Position numbers and translations under genes: made by a program. From an uncultured Methylococcaceae bacterium (lineage in GTDB: Bacteria; Pseudomonadota; Gammaproteobacteria; Methylococcales; Methylococcaceae): a stretch of 14,196 bases of DNA. Each line of letters starts with the position of its first letter. Position 1 is the stretch's first letter. Positions 5,778 through 13,635 of this stretch are shown piece after piece. The stretch lies in contig CAIVXW010000447.1 of NCBI GenBank assembly GCA_903910005.1, positions 1 through 14,196 of the forward strand, in the 5' to 3' direction. The notes beneath the pieces are model-generated. The model made no database searches and was not told the origin of the DNA. It saw only the letters and a list, made by a program, of their open reading frames with translations.

Positions 5778-7048
5778 GCAATTGTGGCGATATCCAGCGT
5801 CAACTGCCTCTCTTCAGCCAATGGCTTTCGAGGGTCGTAGTACCCTGTGTGCCCACCTATAACTTCACCGTCCTTAAAATAGCTTCTGGTTCTGACATGC
5901 GGCCTGATGTGGACGATACGACCCGATGTAGCTGGCTTGCCCGTCAGTGGAGCTAGAGTTTCGGAGATTTGCAACAATCGTTGAAGAACTTCTCCGGCTA
6001 CTTGACCGAGTCGGGGAGGGACTGCATTTCCGATTTGTCTGCATTTGTCCGTCGGAGAACCTGCAAACTTCCAGTCAGACGGAAACTCTTGAACCGCAGC
6101 CATTTCTCCCACCGTTAAGGCTCTAAGGTCTATGGGATGACACATACTCGTACCGGCGTGGTTTGGCATCGTAACCACAGTCGGGCTTGGGAAATCAAAG
6201 GAGAGTTTCCTCCAATAGGCACTTCGTCCGCCTTTCAGGTACCAGCTTTTACCCATCGACTCTTTCTGCACATCTACCGGCAAATTTCGCCAATTCCCGC
6301 CAGGTGGAACCATCGCCAGGTATTTCAACTTTCTCTGGCTAAAGTTCATCACTGACGGGTCTGGATCGCAAAATCCTGTTCCGATTACGTCACCAAGCGT
6401 TCTAAAGGGTGGAAGATTGTCTGAAGGGCGGTTGCTAAATTCCGGAGCGGGGAAATCGGGGTCGATATCAAATCGCGATCCAATGCACAACAAACGCTCT
6501 CGAATCTGCGGAGCACCATAGTTAACAGAATTGACAAGATAGCAGTCGACTCGATAGCCAACACGCTCAAATAGCCGAATCAGTTCACGAAGAAGTGAAC
6601 CCGGTTCAGTATGCTCTGGCAGAAAGGATCCATCAGCCTCCACCCCCTTGGGGACTAATGGCATTGAATGGAGTCCACGAACATTCTCCATTAGAAATGC
6701 CTTGGGTTTGACTTCGTCAACAAGCCTGAAGAACTCAAAAATCAGTCGGCCTCGACCATCATGCAACCCTCGACGTTGGCCAAACACACTAAACGCCTGG
6801 CACGGCGGGCCGCCGGCAAGTAAGTCAATCCCGGAAACATCAAATCCGGCTGACTGGCTGAGTGTCGCCAAGGTCACTCGCTCAACTGAATCCGGGATTA
6901 CCGGTAATTCCGGCTTGTTTAGCTTGATTGTCTCAACCGCAAGCGCGTCAATTTCATTACATGCCACGCAGTTAAATCCGGCACGCTCCAATCCGATATC
7001 AAGCCCCATTCCGCCAGAAAAAAGGGAGATGTAGTTCCGAACCCTCAT
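5774..7048 (-). CDS. DNA (cytosine-5-)-methyltransferase of the restriction-modification pair
   Basis: It transfers a methyl group from S-adenosylmethionine to C5 of cytosine and should protect host sites from the convergent endonuclease. From the ATG at 7046-7048 it has 424 residues. Conserved C5-MTase motifs appear in order: motif I FSGGMG (10-15), motif IV GGPPCQ with catalytic Cys83, motif VI ENV (120-122), motif VIII QIRER (180-184) and motif X QIGNAVPP (338-345). The target recognition domain lies between about 190 and 335 and includes YLKGGRSAYWRKLS. A tail of about 70 residues continues past motif X. An alternative GTG start at 7061-7063 would overlap the lysS end; I prefer the ATG, which begins two bases after the lysS stop (TGACAATG). 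Expression probably depends on lysS transcription and translational coupling. Composition is lower in GC than lysS, consistent with acquisition. Confidence 0.95.
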   Translation of the reverse strand: MRVRNYISLFSGGMGLDIGLERAGFNCVACNEIDALAVETIKLNKPELPVIPDSVERVTLATLSQSAGFDVSGIDLLAGGPPCQAFSVFGQRRGLHDGRGRLIFEFFRLVDEVKPKAFLMENVRGLHSMPLVPKGVEADGSFLPEHTEPGSLLRELIRLFERVGYRVDCYLVNSVNYGAPQIRERLLCIGSRFDIDPDFPAPEFSNRPSDNLPPFRTLGDVIGTGFCDPDPSVMNFSQRKLKYLAMVPPGGNWRNLPVDVQKESMGKSWYLKGGRSAYWRKLSFDFPSPTVVTMPNHAGTSMCHPIDLRALTVGEMAAVQEFPSDWKFAGSPTDKCRQIGNAVPPRLGQVAGEVLQRLLQISETLAPLTGKPATSGRIVHIRPHVRTRSYFKDGEVIGGHTGYYDPRKPLAEERQLTLDIATIA

Positions 7049-7050
7049 TG

Positions 7051-8832
7051 TCAGTGATCCCACTGCCTGAGTTGTTCGCGCAGTCCGGCCGCAGCGTGGA
7101 GGTCAGGGTAGAGTACCCGCAGGCGGTGGATTTTGCCGTCCGTCAGCGTGACGTCCAGTTCGATGACCCCGTGCGGTGAACCGGCTGTTTCGGTTGCCGA
7201 ACAGGTCACGATCTGAGCGGCATGGGTTTGGAGCCACTCGGTGGCCGTCGCCTCGTCCTGCCCGGTTTCCTGCCAGAATGCCGCCTGGTCAAAGGTGACT
7301 TCGGCAAACCGTCGAACAAGAAAGTCGCGGTCAAGAAATGCAAACAGCGAACCCGCCTTGGGGCCTTTGTCCTGATCCAGCAGAACCCGGTAAATGGCAG
7401 CAAAGGCGTCCTTCTGGCTGAGGGGGGTCAACCGGGCAGTATCGAATACGAAGGTCTGGTATTGATCGTCGTTCAATGGCCGGGCGGGGAAGCGTTCTCC
7501 CAGCAACACCAGAAAAGCCTTCTGGGCGGCGGTCAGGTCGGCTGCCCGGGCTGGCAGGGTTTCCTGCAACACCACCCGATCTGCTTCGGAGGCATAGGTA
7601 GCCAGCCAGTAGCGGGCCGCTGCCAGTCTCCGTTGCAGGATGGCCCGGTCTTCGCCAGACAAACCGCCGTCTACCCGGCGTTCGATTTCCTGCTCCACAT
7701 CCAGATGCGGTAACTGCAACAGGGCGGTCAGCAACTGAAACCCGACCGGGTGATACCCGGTGTGGGAGCCGTCTACTTCTACCGTTTGCAGGGTTTTGAG
7801 TTGGGCCGCCGTGGCCTTGCCGGCCATGACCGATTCCACCAGGCGATCATGCTCGTTAAACAGTTTGACGATGTAGTCAAAGTCGGTGGAAAAATTGACG
7901 GTGCGTTTGGGCGGCGTATTGATCATCAGGAAGCGCAGTATTTCCGGCGGCAGGAAATTGGCGATTTCCCGGGCCGCCGTGCCCACGCCTTTGGATGAAC
8001 TCATCTTGGCTCCGCTCACCAGAAAAAATTCATAGGGTACGTTCAGCGGCGGGGTTGTGCCGAAGATGGCCTTGAGGCAGGCTTCGGCCACATCGCGAGA
8101 CCCGCCCCGGGTGCAGTGATCCTTGCCGGCTCCTTCGAGGGTGATGCCAAAGCTGAACCATTTGGCGGTCCATTCCAGTTTCCACGGCAGCTTGCCGCGT
8201 CCGTCAAACGGCGACACCTTGCCGCTATGGCCACAGCCTTCCGCCCATTTGACCAGGTTTTTACGGCAGTGGTAGGTCACTTCCTGACCGTCATACGCGG
8301 TGACTTCGGTAGTGCCGATTTTGCCGCACTGTTCACAGACCACCTGAAACGGATGCCAGTCATCCGGTCGTTGGGCCTTGCTGACTTCGGCATAAACCTG
8401 CCTGACCGTGTCGGCCCGGCGCAGGATGCGGTCAATGGCTTCGTTGAAGCGGCCGGTGCGGTAGACGTCACGCATCCGGTAAATTTCAGCCCCTACCCCC
8501 AGTTCGGAAAAGATGCCGAGAAATTCACGAATGTAATGATCCGCCAGATCGGTGGCAGTCGAGCCATCCGGGGCCGGGATGTTGCAGAGCGGAAAACCCA
8601 TGTACTGGCGGATGTCCGGCCCGGCATCGGCGGGCAAGCCATCCAGCGGGTCGTAATCGTCGATGCCGTAGGTGTAGCGGGTTTCAAGGCCGTGATCCTG
8701 CAGTACCCGCAACAGGGCATCGTGAATCAATACCCCGCGTAATGAACCGACATGCACCCGGCCGGAGGGCGTTTTGGAATCGTTGATGAGCTGGGGGCCG
8801 CTCAGGGTTTCTATGATGTTTTCGTACCACAT
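7051..8832 (-). CDS. lysS: Class I lysyl-tRNA synthetase
   Basis: It charges tRNA-Lys with lysine in the cytoplasm. The 593-residue protein has class I signatures rather than those of the common class II LysRS: the HIGH-like HVGS at 27-30 preceded by TPSGR, and KMSSSKG at 276-282 in the Rossmann catalytic half. Between them lie probable zinc ligands, Cys166-x2-Cys169 and Cys189 with Cys200. The C-terminal ~250 residues are the alpha-helical anticodon-binding part. This archaeal-type enzyme, also called lysK, is known from archaea, spirochetes, many alphaproteobacteria and scattered other bacteria. The start overlaps the 3' end of mobB by 22 bases, and the stop lies 2 bases before the methyltransferase ATG. 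No Shine-Dalgarno sequence is evident, so translation is probably coupled to mobB. Nothing suggests that it is broken. Confidence 0.95.
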   Translation of the reverse strand: MWYENIIETLSGPQLINDSKTPSGRVHVGSLRGVLIHDALLRVLQDHGLETRYTYGIDDYDPLDGLPADAGPDIRQYMGFPLCNIPAPDGSTATDLADHYIREFLGIFSELGVGAEIYRMRDVYRTGRFNEAIDRILRRADTVRQVYAEVSKAQRPDDWHPFQVVCEQCGKIGTTEVTAYDGQEVTYHCRKNLVKWAEGCGHSGKVSPFDGRGKLPWKLEWTAKWFSFGITLEGAGKDHCTRGGSRDVAEACLKAIFGTTPPLNVPYEFFLVSGAKMSSSKGVGTAAREIANFLPPEILRFLMINTPPKRTVNFSTDFDYIVKLFNEHDRLVESVMAGKATAAQLKTLQTVEVDGSHTGYHPVGFQLLTALLQLPHLDVEQEIERRVDGGLSGEDRAILQRRLAAARYWLATYASEADRVVLQETLPARAADLTAAQKAFLVLLGERFPARPLNDDQYQTFVFDTARLTPLSQKDAFAAIYRVLLDQDKGPKAGSLFAFLDRDFLVRRFAEVTFDQAAFWQETGQDEATATEWLQTHAAQIVTCSATETAGSPHGVIELDVTLTDGKIHRLRVLYPDLHAAAGLREQLRQWDH

Positions 8833-9368
8833 GGGGGGTGTATCAGCAGGTTTACAATAAATTGGCAGACGGCATCCGGATCGTTCAGGTTGAGTTGCGG
8901 GATGGCGCGTGTGAGGGTCAGCGGGTGATCGGTGGCAATGGCGATGATGCAGGGATCATCCCGGTAAAAGCGGGGTTCGCCGCATGCGGCCCGGCATAGC
9001 TCGATTTTCGGGAAAGGATCCCGCTTGAAGCCTTCGACCAGAATCAGATCGACGGCGGTTTGATCGAACCAGGCCAGCTCCTCGTTGAGGCAGCGATCCC
9101 GTTCGGTGTCATGTTCAGTAATCAGGGCACGCCGTCGGGATGAGCTTAGCATGACCGGGCTGGCACCGGCCTGGCGCAGTTCAAAACTGTCCTTGCCGGG
9201 GTGATCAATTTCAAAATCATGATGGCTGCGCTTGATCAGGCCAACCCGCAGTCCCCGGGCCTTTAGCCCTGGAACAAGCTGTTTCAGCAGGGTGGTTTTG
9301 CCGGTACCGCTGGCAGCCGCAAAACCCAGCAGCGGTACCCGGGTGTTTTCAGGGGGTTCAATGACCAT
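8811..9368 (-). CDS. mobB: Molybdopterin-guanine dinucleotide biosynthesis adaptor MobB
   Basis: MobB is a GTP-binding accessory protein that works with MobA in attaching GMP to molybdopterin, giving the bis-MGD cofactor of DMSO-reductase family enzymes. From the chosen ATG it has 185 residues, close to the E. coli length. The P-loop GFAAASGTGKTT spans residues 15-26, followed by the family blocks RVGLIKRSHHDFEID, HPGKDSFELRQAGAS and LILVEGFKRDPFPKIEL. A start 11 codons upstream (9401) is possible, but it would overlap the epimerase more and adds residues not seen in the family. The chosen start overlaps the epimerase stop by 11 bases. mobA is not next to it in this window. The gene is downstream of an unrelated glycan enzyme and upstream of lysS. 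Confidence 0.93.
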   Translation of the reverse strand: MVIEPPENTRVPLLGFAAASGTGKTTLLKQLVPGLKARGLRVGLIKRSHHDFEIDHPGKDSFELRQAGASPVMLSSSRRRALITEHDTERDRCLNEELAWFDQTAVDLILVEGFKRDPFPKIELCRAACGEPRFYRDDPCIIAIATDHPLTLTRAIPQLNLNDPDAVCQFIVNLLIHPPCGTKTS

Positions 9369-10374
9369 AGTATTGTCTGTACCAGTCGACAAAGCGGGCA
9401 ATGCCGGTTTCCACCGGGGTTGAGGGGCTATAACCGACCTCCTGCATCAGATCATGGACGTCGGCATGGGTGTCAGGTACATCACCGGGTTGCATGGGCA
9501 ACAGATTGCACACGGCTTTTCTGCCGAGGGCCTGTTCCAGTATTTCGATGAAGCGAAGCAACGCCACCGGTTGATGATTGCCGATATTATAGAGCCGGTA
9601 CGGTGCCTGGCTGGTGGCCGGATCGGGTTGATCGCCCCGCCAGGCCGGGTTGGGCCGGGCGACTCGATCCAGCACCCGGATAACGCCCTCGACGATGTCG
9701 TCAATGTAAGTGAAATCACGGCGATGCTGACCGTGGTTGTAAAGGTCAATCGGAAGCCCCGCCAGAATGTTGCGGGTAAACTTGAACAGGGCCATGTCCG
9801 GTCGGCCCCAGGGTCCGTACACGGTAAAGAAGCGCAGGCCGGTGGTGGGCAGGGCATACAGGTGGCTATAGGTGTGTGCCATCAGTTCGTTGGCCTTTTT
9901 GGTGGCCGCATACAGACTGACCGGGTGATCGACGTTGGCGTGTACCGAGAAGGGCAGGGCGGTATTGGCACCGTAAACCGAACTGGATGAGGCATAGACC
10001 AGGTGTTCCACCTCGAACTGCCGACAGGCTTCCAGCACGTTGCAGAACCCGCTCAGGTTGGCATCAATGTAGGCATGCGGATGGGTCAGGGAATAACGAA
10101 CCCCGGCCTGGGCCGCCAGATTAACCACCCGGCAGGGCCGGTGCTGGCGGAACAGGGCCTGCAATCCGTCCCGGTCTTCCAGGTGGAGCCGGACGTCGGT
10201 AAAACCCGGGTGTGCGGTGAGACGGGCCAGACGCGCCTGTTTCAGACTGACCTCGTAATAGTCGTTCAGGTTATCCAGCCCCACCACCTCATCACCCCGT
10301 TCAAGCAGGGCTTTGGACAGTGCGGCACCGATAAAGCCGGCTGATCCCGTAACCAGTATTTTGTGTGTGTTCAT
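9358..10374 (-). CDS. NAD-dependent epimerase, UDP-glucuronate 4-epimerase-like
   Basis: This is a short-chain dehydrogenase-type nucleotide-sugar epimerase, probably converting UDP-glucuronate to UDP-galacturonate for capsule, LPS or exopolysaccharide. From the ATG at 10372-10374 it has 338 residues, a standard length. It shows the Rossmann GSAGFIG (10-16), the acidic residue Asp34 in GLDNLNDYY expected to bind the NAD ribose, SSSSVYG (129-135), and the catalytic YAATK (Tyr155, Lys159). The LDNLNDYYEVSLKQARL block and RFFTVYGPWGRPDMALFKF are typical of the CapI/LspL group of UDP-glucuronate 4-epimerases. The frame stays open about 62 codons further upstream, but that region is the repeat-bearing spacer, so I reject the longer start. 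Exact substrate is inferred. Confidence 0.92.
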   Translation of the reverse strand: MNTHKILVTGSAGFIGAALSKALLERGDEVVGLDNLNDYYEVSLKQARLARLTAHPGFTDVRLHLEDRDGLQALFRQHRPCRVVNLAAQAGVRYSLTHPHAYIDANLSGFCNVLEACRQFEVEHLVYASSSSVYGANTALPFSVHANVDHPVSLYAATKKANELMAHTYSHLYALPTTGLRFFTVYGPWGRPDMALFKFTRNILAGLPIDLYNHGQHRRDFTYIDDIVEGVIRVLDRVARPNPAWRGDQPDPATSQAPYRLYNIGNHQPVALLRFIEILEQALGRKAVCNLLPMQPGDVPDTHADVHDLMQEVGYSPSTPVETGIARFVDWYRQYYGH

Positions 10375-10394
10375 GTCGCAACCGGTAGCCGTCA

Positions 10395-10422
10395 AGTGGT
10401 CAGTGGTGAATGGCGAGTGGTA
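10395..10422. repeat. Tandem heptamer repeats (four units)
   Basis: Four consecutive 7-base units read AGTGGTC, AGTGGTG, AATGGCG, AGTGGTA, with consensus RRTGGYN. Related heptamers, GGTGAAT twice and GGCGAAT twice on the other strand, recur in the arms of the nearby inverted repeat at 10458-10520. Such short tandem heptamers are known from some bacterial intergenic regions; the function here is unknown. Confidence 0.6.
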
Positions 10423-10457
10423 GCCGGGAGTACGGTCATCCTGGCAGCCCGGAGGAG

Positions 10458-10520
10458 GGTGAATGGTGAATGAATACCGCATACCAACCCGTATGCTCGC
10501 CTCGCCATTCGCCATTCGCC
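10458..10520. repeat. Inverted repeat with heptamer arms and an internal hairpin
   Basis: GGTGAATGGTGAATG (10458-10472) can pair with CATTCGCCATTCGCC (10506-10520) over 15 positions, two of them G-T. Inside, GCATAC (10479-10484) and GTATGC (10491-10496) form a second perfect hairpin with a 6-base loop. Each arm holds two tandem heptamers. It lies 24 bases after the fkbM-type gene and upstream of the epimerase. It may be a mobile repeat (REP/MITE-like) or an RNA processing or attenuation element; no T-run follows on the minus strand. Confidence 0.6.
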
Positions 10521-10543
10521 AAGGGGGCTTTGAAGCCGCCGTT

Positions 10544-11323
10544 TCAGGCTTGGGGGGCAAACAGGAAGTCGTTGGGCCCTAAAGAGCGTTCCTGCCGGTA
10601 TCCCATTGATTGCAGCAGTGCTGCCGTCGGCTCGTATTCGCCCAGCTTGCGCCGCAGTTCAATCCACAGCAGCGGGCGACAGCGGGCCAGTGTCTGCCGG
10701 GCTCCTTCCAGTGCCGGTTGTTGTGCCCCTTCCACATCCATTTTGATGAAATCAACCTTGTCGAGGTCCAGGGCATCAATGCTGGTTATTTCATAGTCGC
10801 CTTCAGTGACCGCCCGGAAGGACGTGGCTCCTATGTTATGGGCGGTGAATGTCTCCAGGTTGGCTCGCCCCGTCGCCGCTCCCAGTACGGCATTGATCGG
10901 CATGACCTGGTCAAGGCCGTTCAGGCGGATGTTTTGTTCCAGGATGCGGAAAATTTGCCGCTGGGGTTCAAACGCATACACCCGTTTGGCCCGGCATACC
11001 CCGGCAAAGAACAGGGTGTGATTGCCGATGTTGGCACCGGCATCAATCACAATCGCGCCGCCCGGCATGATCTTGCGGATGCTTTCCAGGTAGGGCAGTT
11101 CAAAAAAGCTGCTGCTGAGCAGTATCTTGCGCTGGATCAGGTCCTTGTCGGCGAACGGCAGGTGTACACGAAACAACCGGTCTGCATACATGAACGAATG
11201 CACTTTATCCGGGCCCATGGCCAGATAACGCTGGTAATGATTGCCTGCGGTAATTTGCTGAAGAATCTGCTGTAACAGGATTTCGCTGCGGCTTTTGTCC
11301 GCATCTTGGTCGGGTGTAGTCAT
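10544..11323 (-). CDS. FkbM family SAM-dependent methyltransferase
   Basis: It probably methylates a sugar hydroxyl or another small-molecule or glycan oxygen, using S-adenosylmethionine. The product has 259 residues. The SAM-binding motif I DAGANIGNHT is at 94-103, FEPQ (118-121) marks the acidic end of strand 2, and IKMDVEGA (193-200) is the signature FkbM block. The N-terminal ~90 residues are a helical lead-in with no motif I recognise. The gene starts 23 bases after the glycosyltransferase-like gene and shares its strand, so they are probably co-transcribed. The ribosome binding site is poor. FkbM enzymes are frequent in O-antigen, exopolysaccharide and glycolipid loci, which fits the neighbours. 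Confidence 0.92.
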   Translation of the reverse strand: MTTPDQDADKSRSEILLQQILQQITAGNHYQRYLAMGPDKVHSFMYADRLFRVHLPFADKDLIQRKILLSSSFFELPYLESIRKIMPGGAIVIDAGANIGNHTLFFAGVCRAKRVYAFEPQRQIFRILEQNIRLNGLDQVMPINAVLGAATGRANLETFTAHNIGATSFRAVTEGDYEITSIDALDLDKVDFIKMDVEGAQQPALEGARQTLARCRPLLWIELRRKLGEYEPTAALLQSMGYRQERSLGPNDFLFAPQA

Positions 11324-11346
11324 AAAGGAATAAAGCGATGGGTGAG

Positions 11347-12144
11347 TTATTTGAAAGGGTTATACAGCATGTTGGGATGGAGCCTTTTCTGGCGTCTGTT
11401 TTCGCGGATGACATAGGTACCCGGAGCCAGTCCGGGGTTGGCGGGCGTGTTGGTATAAAACCGGTTGATATTGGCCGGATCAACGTAGGCACCGTTGCCA
11501 CCCATGTCTTCCAGTCGGTATCCCTGCTGCCGCAGCACGGTCGGAATGGCTACTTCATAATGTCCGCCCCATCCCGCGCAATAGGCTTCATGTACGCTGG
11601 TCAGGGCCGTACGGGAGATGCGAAAGAAGGACAGGATGGCCCGGGTGCGTTGGGCCGGGGCAACCCGCACCGGACTACGCAGGCTGTTCCAGTGCGGCCA
11701 TCCGGGCCGGAAGGCGTAATCGAATACGGTTGTGGCCAGCAGGTCACTGGTGTTGCTTCGGAAATGATCGAAAAAAAACTGCCAGTGCCCGGTAAAGCGT
11801 ACATCGTACTCAATCACCCAGTAATAGTCGTAACCCGGTTCCTGTTGCAGAAACCACAGCAGCGGCAGGTCGATATTTTTGGGCCAGAAGGTGCCGGGAT
11901 GATGCCGGTGTTTGACCGGGTACGGTAACAGGGCGGTTACTTCCGGGCAGGTAACCGCACGGGCATCGGGAATGCCGCTCAGATCGAGTTGTTCGCGGGT
12001 CTGGTCAAACAGGGGAATAACGGCAAAATTTGGGCATTCCTGACGCAATTTGTCCAGGGCTTCCATGGCACCCGGACGGGTGTGGTGGCACAGGAACAAC
12101 AGGCATTCGCGACGGGATGCAGGATTGGTGGTGGGCTGATTCAT
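11347..12144 (-). CDS. Putative glycosyltransferase-like protein (DUF3405-like)
   Basis: From the ATG at 12142-12144 the product has 265 residues; a longer open frame upstream only overlaps the TPR gene. The N-terminal ECLLFLCHH followed by a helix and a beta-strand (NFAVIPLFD) looks like the start of a nucleotide-diphospho-sugar transferase fold. In the middle, YYWVIEYDVRFTGHW (107-121) has an acidic E-Y-D triad (Glu112, Asp114) where a GT-A enzyme carries its metal-binding DxD. The phrase resembles what I remember of DUF3405 proteins, often annotated as hypothetical. Later blocks are AYCAGWGGHYEVAIP and ANINRFYTNTP. No membrane segment is seen. Its start overlaps the TPR gene stop in ATGA, so the two are translationally coupled. 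Substrate is unknown and the glycosyltransferase call is tentative. Confidence 0.7.
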   Translation of the reverse strand: MNQPTTNPASRRECLLFLCHHTRPGAMEALDKLRQECPNFAVIPLFDQTREQLDLSGIPDARAVTCPEVTALLPYPVKHRHHPGTFWPKNIDLPLLWFLQQEPGYDYYWVIEYDVRFTGHWQFFFDHFRSNTSDLLATTVFDYAFRPGWPHWNSLRSPVRVAPAQRTRAILSFFRISRTALTSVHEAYCAGWGGHYEVAIPTVLRQQGYRLEDMGGNGAYVDPANINRFYTNTPANPGLAPGTYVIRENRRQKRLHPNMLYNPFK

Positions 12145-13622
12145 CGGACGACCCGCAACAGTTTGTGCCAGAAGCCCGCAGTTTTTTCGGCGGGGGCAGG
12201 TGACGGGGCGGTGCTGGCCGCCGCCGGTTTGAGGTCGCCGTCGACGACTTTCCGGTAAAAGTTTTCCCATTCGGTCAGGCTGTCGGCTTGTTCCCGGGCC
12301 TGGTGAATACCGGCTTGCAGGGCCATCAGGCGGGCGTTGTCGGGAAAACGGTGCAAGGCTTGCTCCAGCAGGCTGTCGGCCTGATCCGGATCGGGTTGCC
12401 GCATGAAAACCTCAATGCCACGCAGGTAGGCCGGGCAGTAATTCGGGTACATTTTTCGCAGTTTCTGCCAGCGTTGTGTGGCAGACGGCCAGTCTTCCCG
12501 CAGGGTGGCCAGTTCAGCCCATTGCTGCACCAGCTTTTTGTCACGCGGCCAGCGTCTGGCCGCCTGGGCCAGCAGCGATTCGGCCTCATCCAGCCGATCC
12601 AGCCGGGTCAGAGCCTGGGCTTCTTCCTGAAAGCATTCAACGGTCGGTGGAAACCGCTTGCGTAAAATTTTCCAGCGTTCCGCCGCTGCGGCCCAGTTCT
12701 GGTGCTGACTCAGGAGTTGGGCCAGTTTCAGGGCCAGCGGGCGTCGATTGGGAAACCGCCGGGTGGCTTCCAGCAGAAGCTGTTCGGCCTCAGAACGCTG
12801 ACCGGCCCGGGTCAGGGCGTCCACTTCCTGTTCGCAGGTCTCCATACGAACCCCGAAACGCTGGCGGAACGCGGCCCAGCGTTCACAGGCAGTCGGCCAG
12901 TCTTCCCGTTGCACGGCAAGGCTGGCTCCCTGCATCATCAGGCCGGGATGATCCGGGTGATCGGCCATGGCTACTTTCAGGCATTCTTCGGCTTCGTCGG
13001 TGAGTCCCAGTGCAATCAGGGCTTCACATTCTCCCTGACAGGCACTGGCAGATTTGCCGAAACGGGCTTGCAGGGCACGCCACCGTTCCAGAGCCTCCAG
13101 CCAGTCGCGTCGATGGGTGGCCAGTCCGGCCCGCTCGGTAGCCAGCAGCGGATCCGTCGGCCAGCGTTCCGTGGCACGTTGCAGCAGGGATTCCGCCTCG
13201 TCAATTTGCCCCGCCTGAATCAACACCCGGCCCTGTTGCAGGTGGCTGTAAGCCGTACCCTTGAAACGGGCGTGAAAGGCTTGCCAGCGGGTGACGGCCT
13301 GGGACCAGTCCTTGCGGTGGCTTGCCAGCGTGGCCTGACGCATGACCAGGGTGGCATTCGCGGGGAACTGTTTCATACCGTCCTGAATCAGGCTTTCGGC
13401 CTCTTCGCTCCTGTCCAGGTGCATGAGGGCACGGGCAGCCTGGTCGTAGGCGAGCGCGGATCGGGTGCCACGTTTACGCAGTTCGGCCCAGAGATCGACC
13501 GCTTTTTGCCAGTCTCGGGCCTTCATGGCCCGGTTGGCCAGTTTGAGGGTTTCGTCGGTCTGCTTCAGGGGCTGGGGTTTGGCCTGCGGGCGTTTGCGGG
13601 GGGGAGTGGTAATGGCGTTCAT
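12141..13622 (-). CDS. TPR-repeat protein with six 68-residue modules
   Basis: The chosen ATG at 13620-13622 gives 493 residues; the frame is open further upstream, but that part overlaps the beta-trefoil gene and is Arg/Pro-rich shadow sequence. A basic Pro/Lys-rich N-terminus (residues 1-25) precedes six modules of exactly 68 residues (37-444). Each has the plan DWxxAxxRWxxxxxRF, then a second helix pair with LxRxDEAExLLxxAxxRxP and AxLAxxRx, that is two TPR-like helical hairpins. A tail rich in Ala and Pro ends in a short amphipathic helix, FWHKLLRVVR. There is no signal peptide, so a cytoplasmic or membrane-peripheral scaffold is likely. It starts 13 bases after the beta-trefoil gene and overlaps the glycosyltransferase-like gene by ATGA. 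A scaffold or regulator of glycan assembly is my inference from neighbours. Confidence 0.85.
   Translation of the reverse strand: MNAITTPPRKRPQAKPQPLKQTDETLKLANRAMKARDWQKAVDLWAELRKRGTRSALAYDQAARALMHLDRSEEAESLIQDGMKQFPANATLVMRQATLASHRKDWSQAVTRWQAFHARFKGTAYSHLQQGRVLIQAGQIDEAESLLQRATERWPTDPLLATERAGLATHRRDWLEALERWRALQARFGKSASACQGECEALIALGLTDEAEECLKVAMADHPDHPGLMMQGASLAVQREDWPTACERWAAFRQRFGVRMETCEQEVDALTRAGQRSEAEQLLLEATRRFPNRRPLALKLAQLLSQHQNWAAAAERWKILRKRFPPTVECFQEEAQALTRLDRLDEAESLLAQAARRWPRDKKLVQQWAELATLREDWPSATQRWQKLRKMYPNYCPAYLRGIEVFMRQPDPDQADSLLEQALHRFPDNARLMALQAGIHQAREQADSLTEWENFYRKVVDGDLKPAAASTAPSPAPAEKTAGFWHKLLRVVR
12291..13514 (-). repeat. Six in-frame 204-bp coding repeats in the TPR gene
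   Basis: Codons 37-444 of the TPR gene divide into six units of 204 bp with no insertions or deletions, starting at residues 37, 105, 173, 241, 309 and 377. Each begins DW or NW. Conservation is at the protein level (Trp at positions 2 and about 9, and the DEAE block near 37-40), and the copies have diverged in DNA sequence. A degenerate seventh start (QADSLTEW) follows at residue 445. Confidence 0.8.
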
Positions 13623-13635
13623 GCGGCGATCAGTG

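Noticed and set aside
8116..8742. Plus-strand open frame of 208 codons within lysS
   Set aside because: It lies wholly opposite the class I LysRS catalytic region and has no family features.
10375..10560. N-terminal extension of the epimerase
   Set aside because: The added residues come from the heptamer/inverted-repeat spacer; the GxxGxxG motif starts 10 residues after the internal ATG, as usual.
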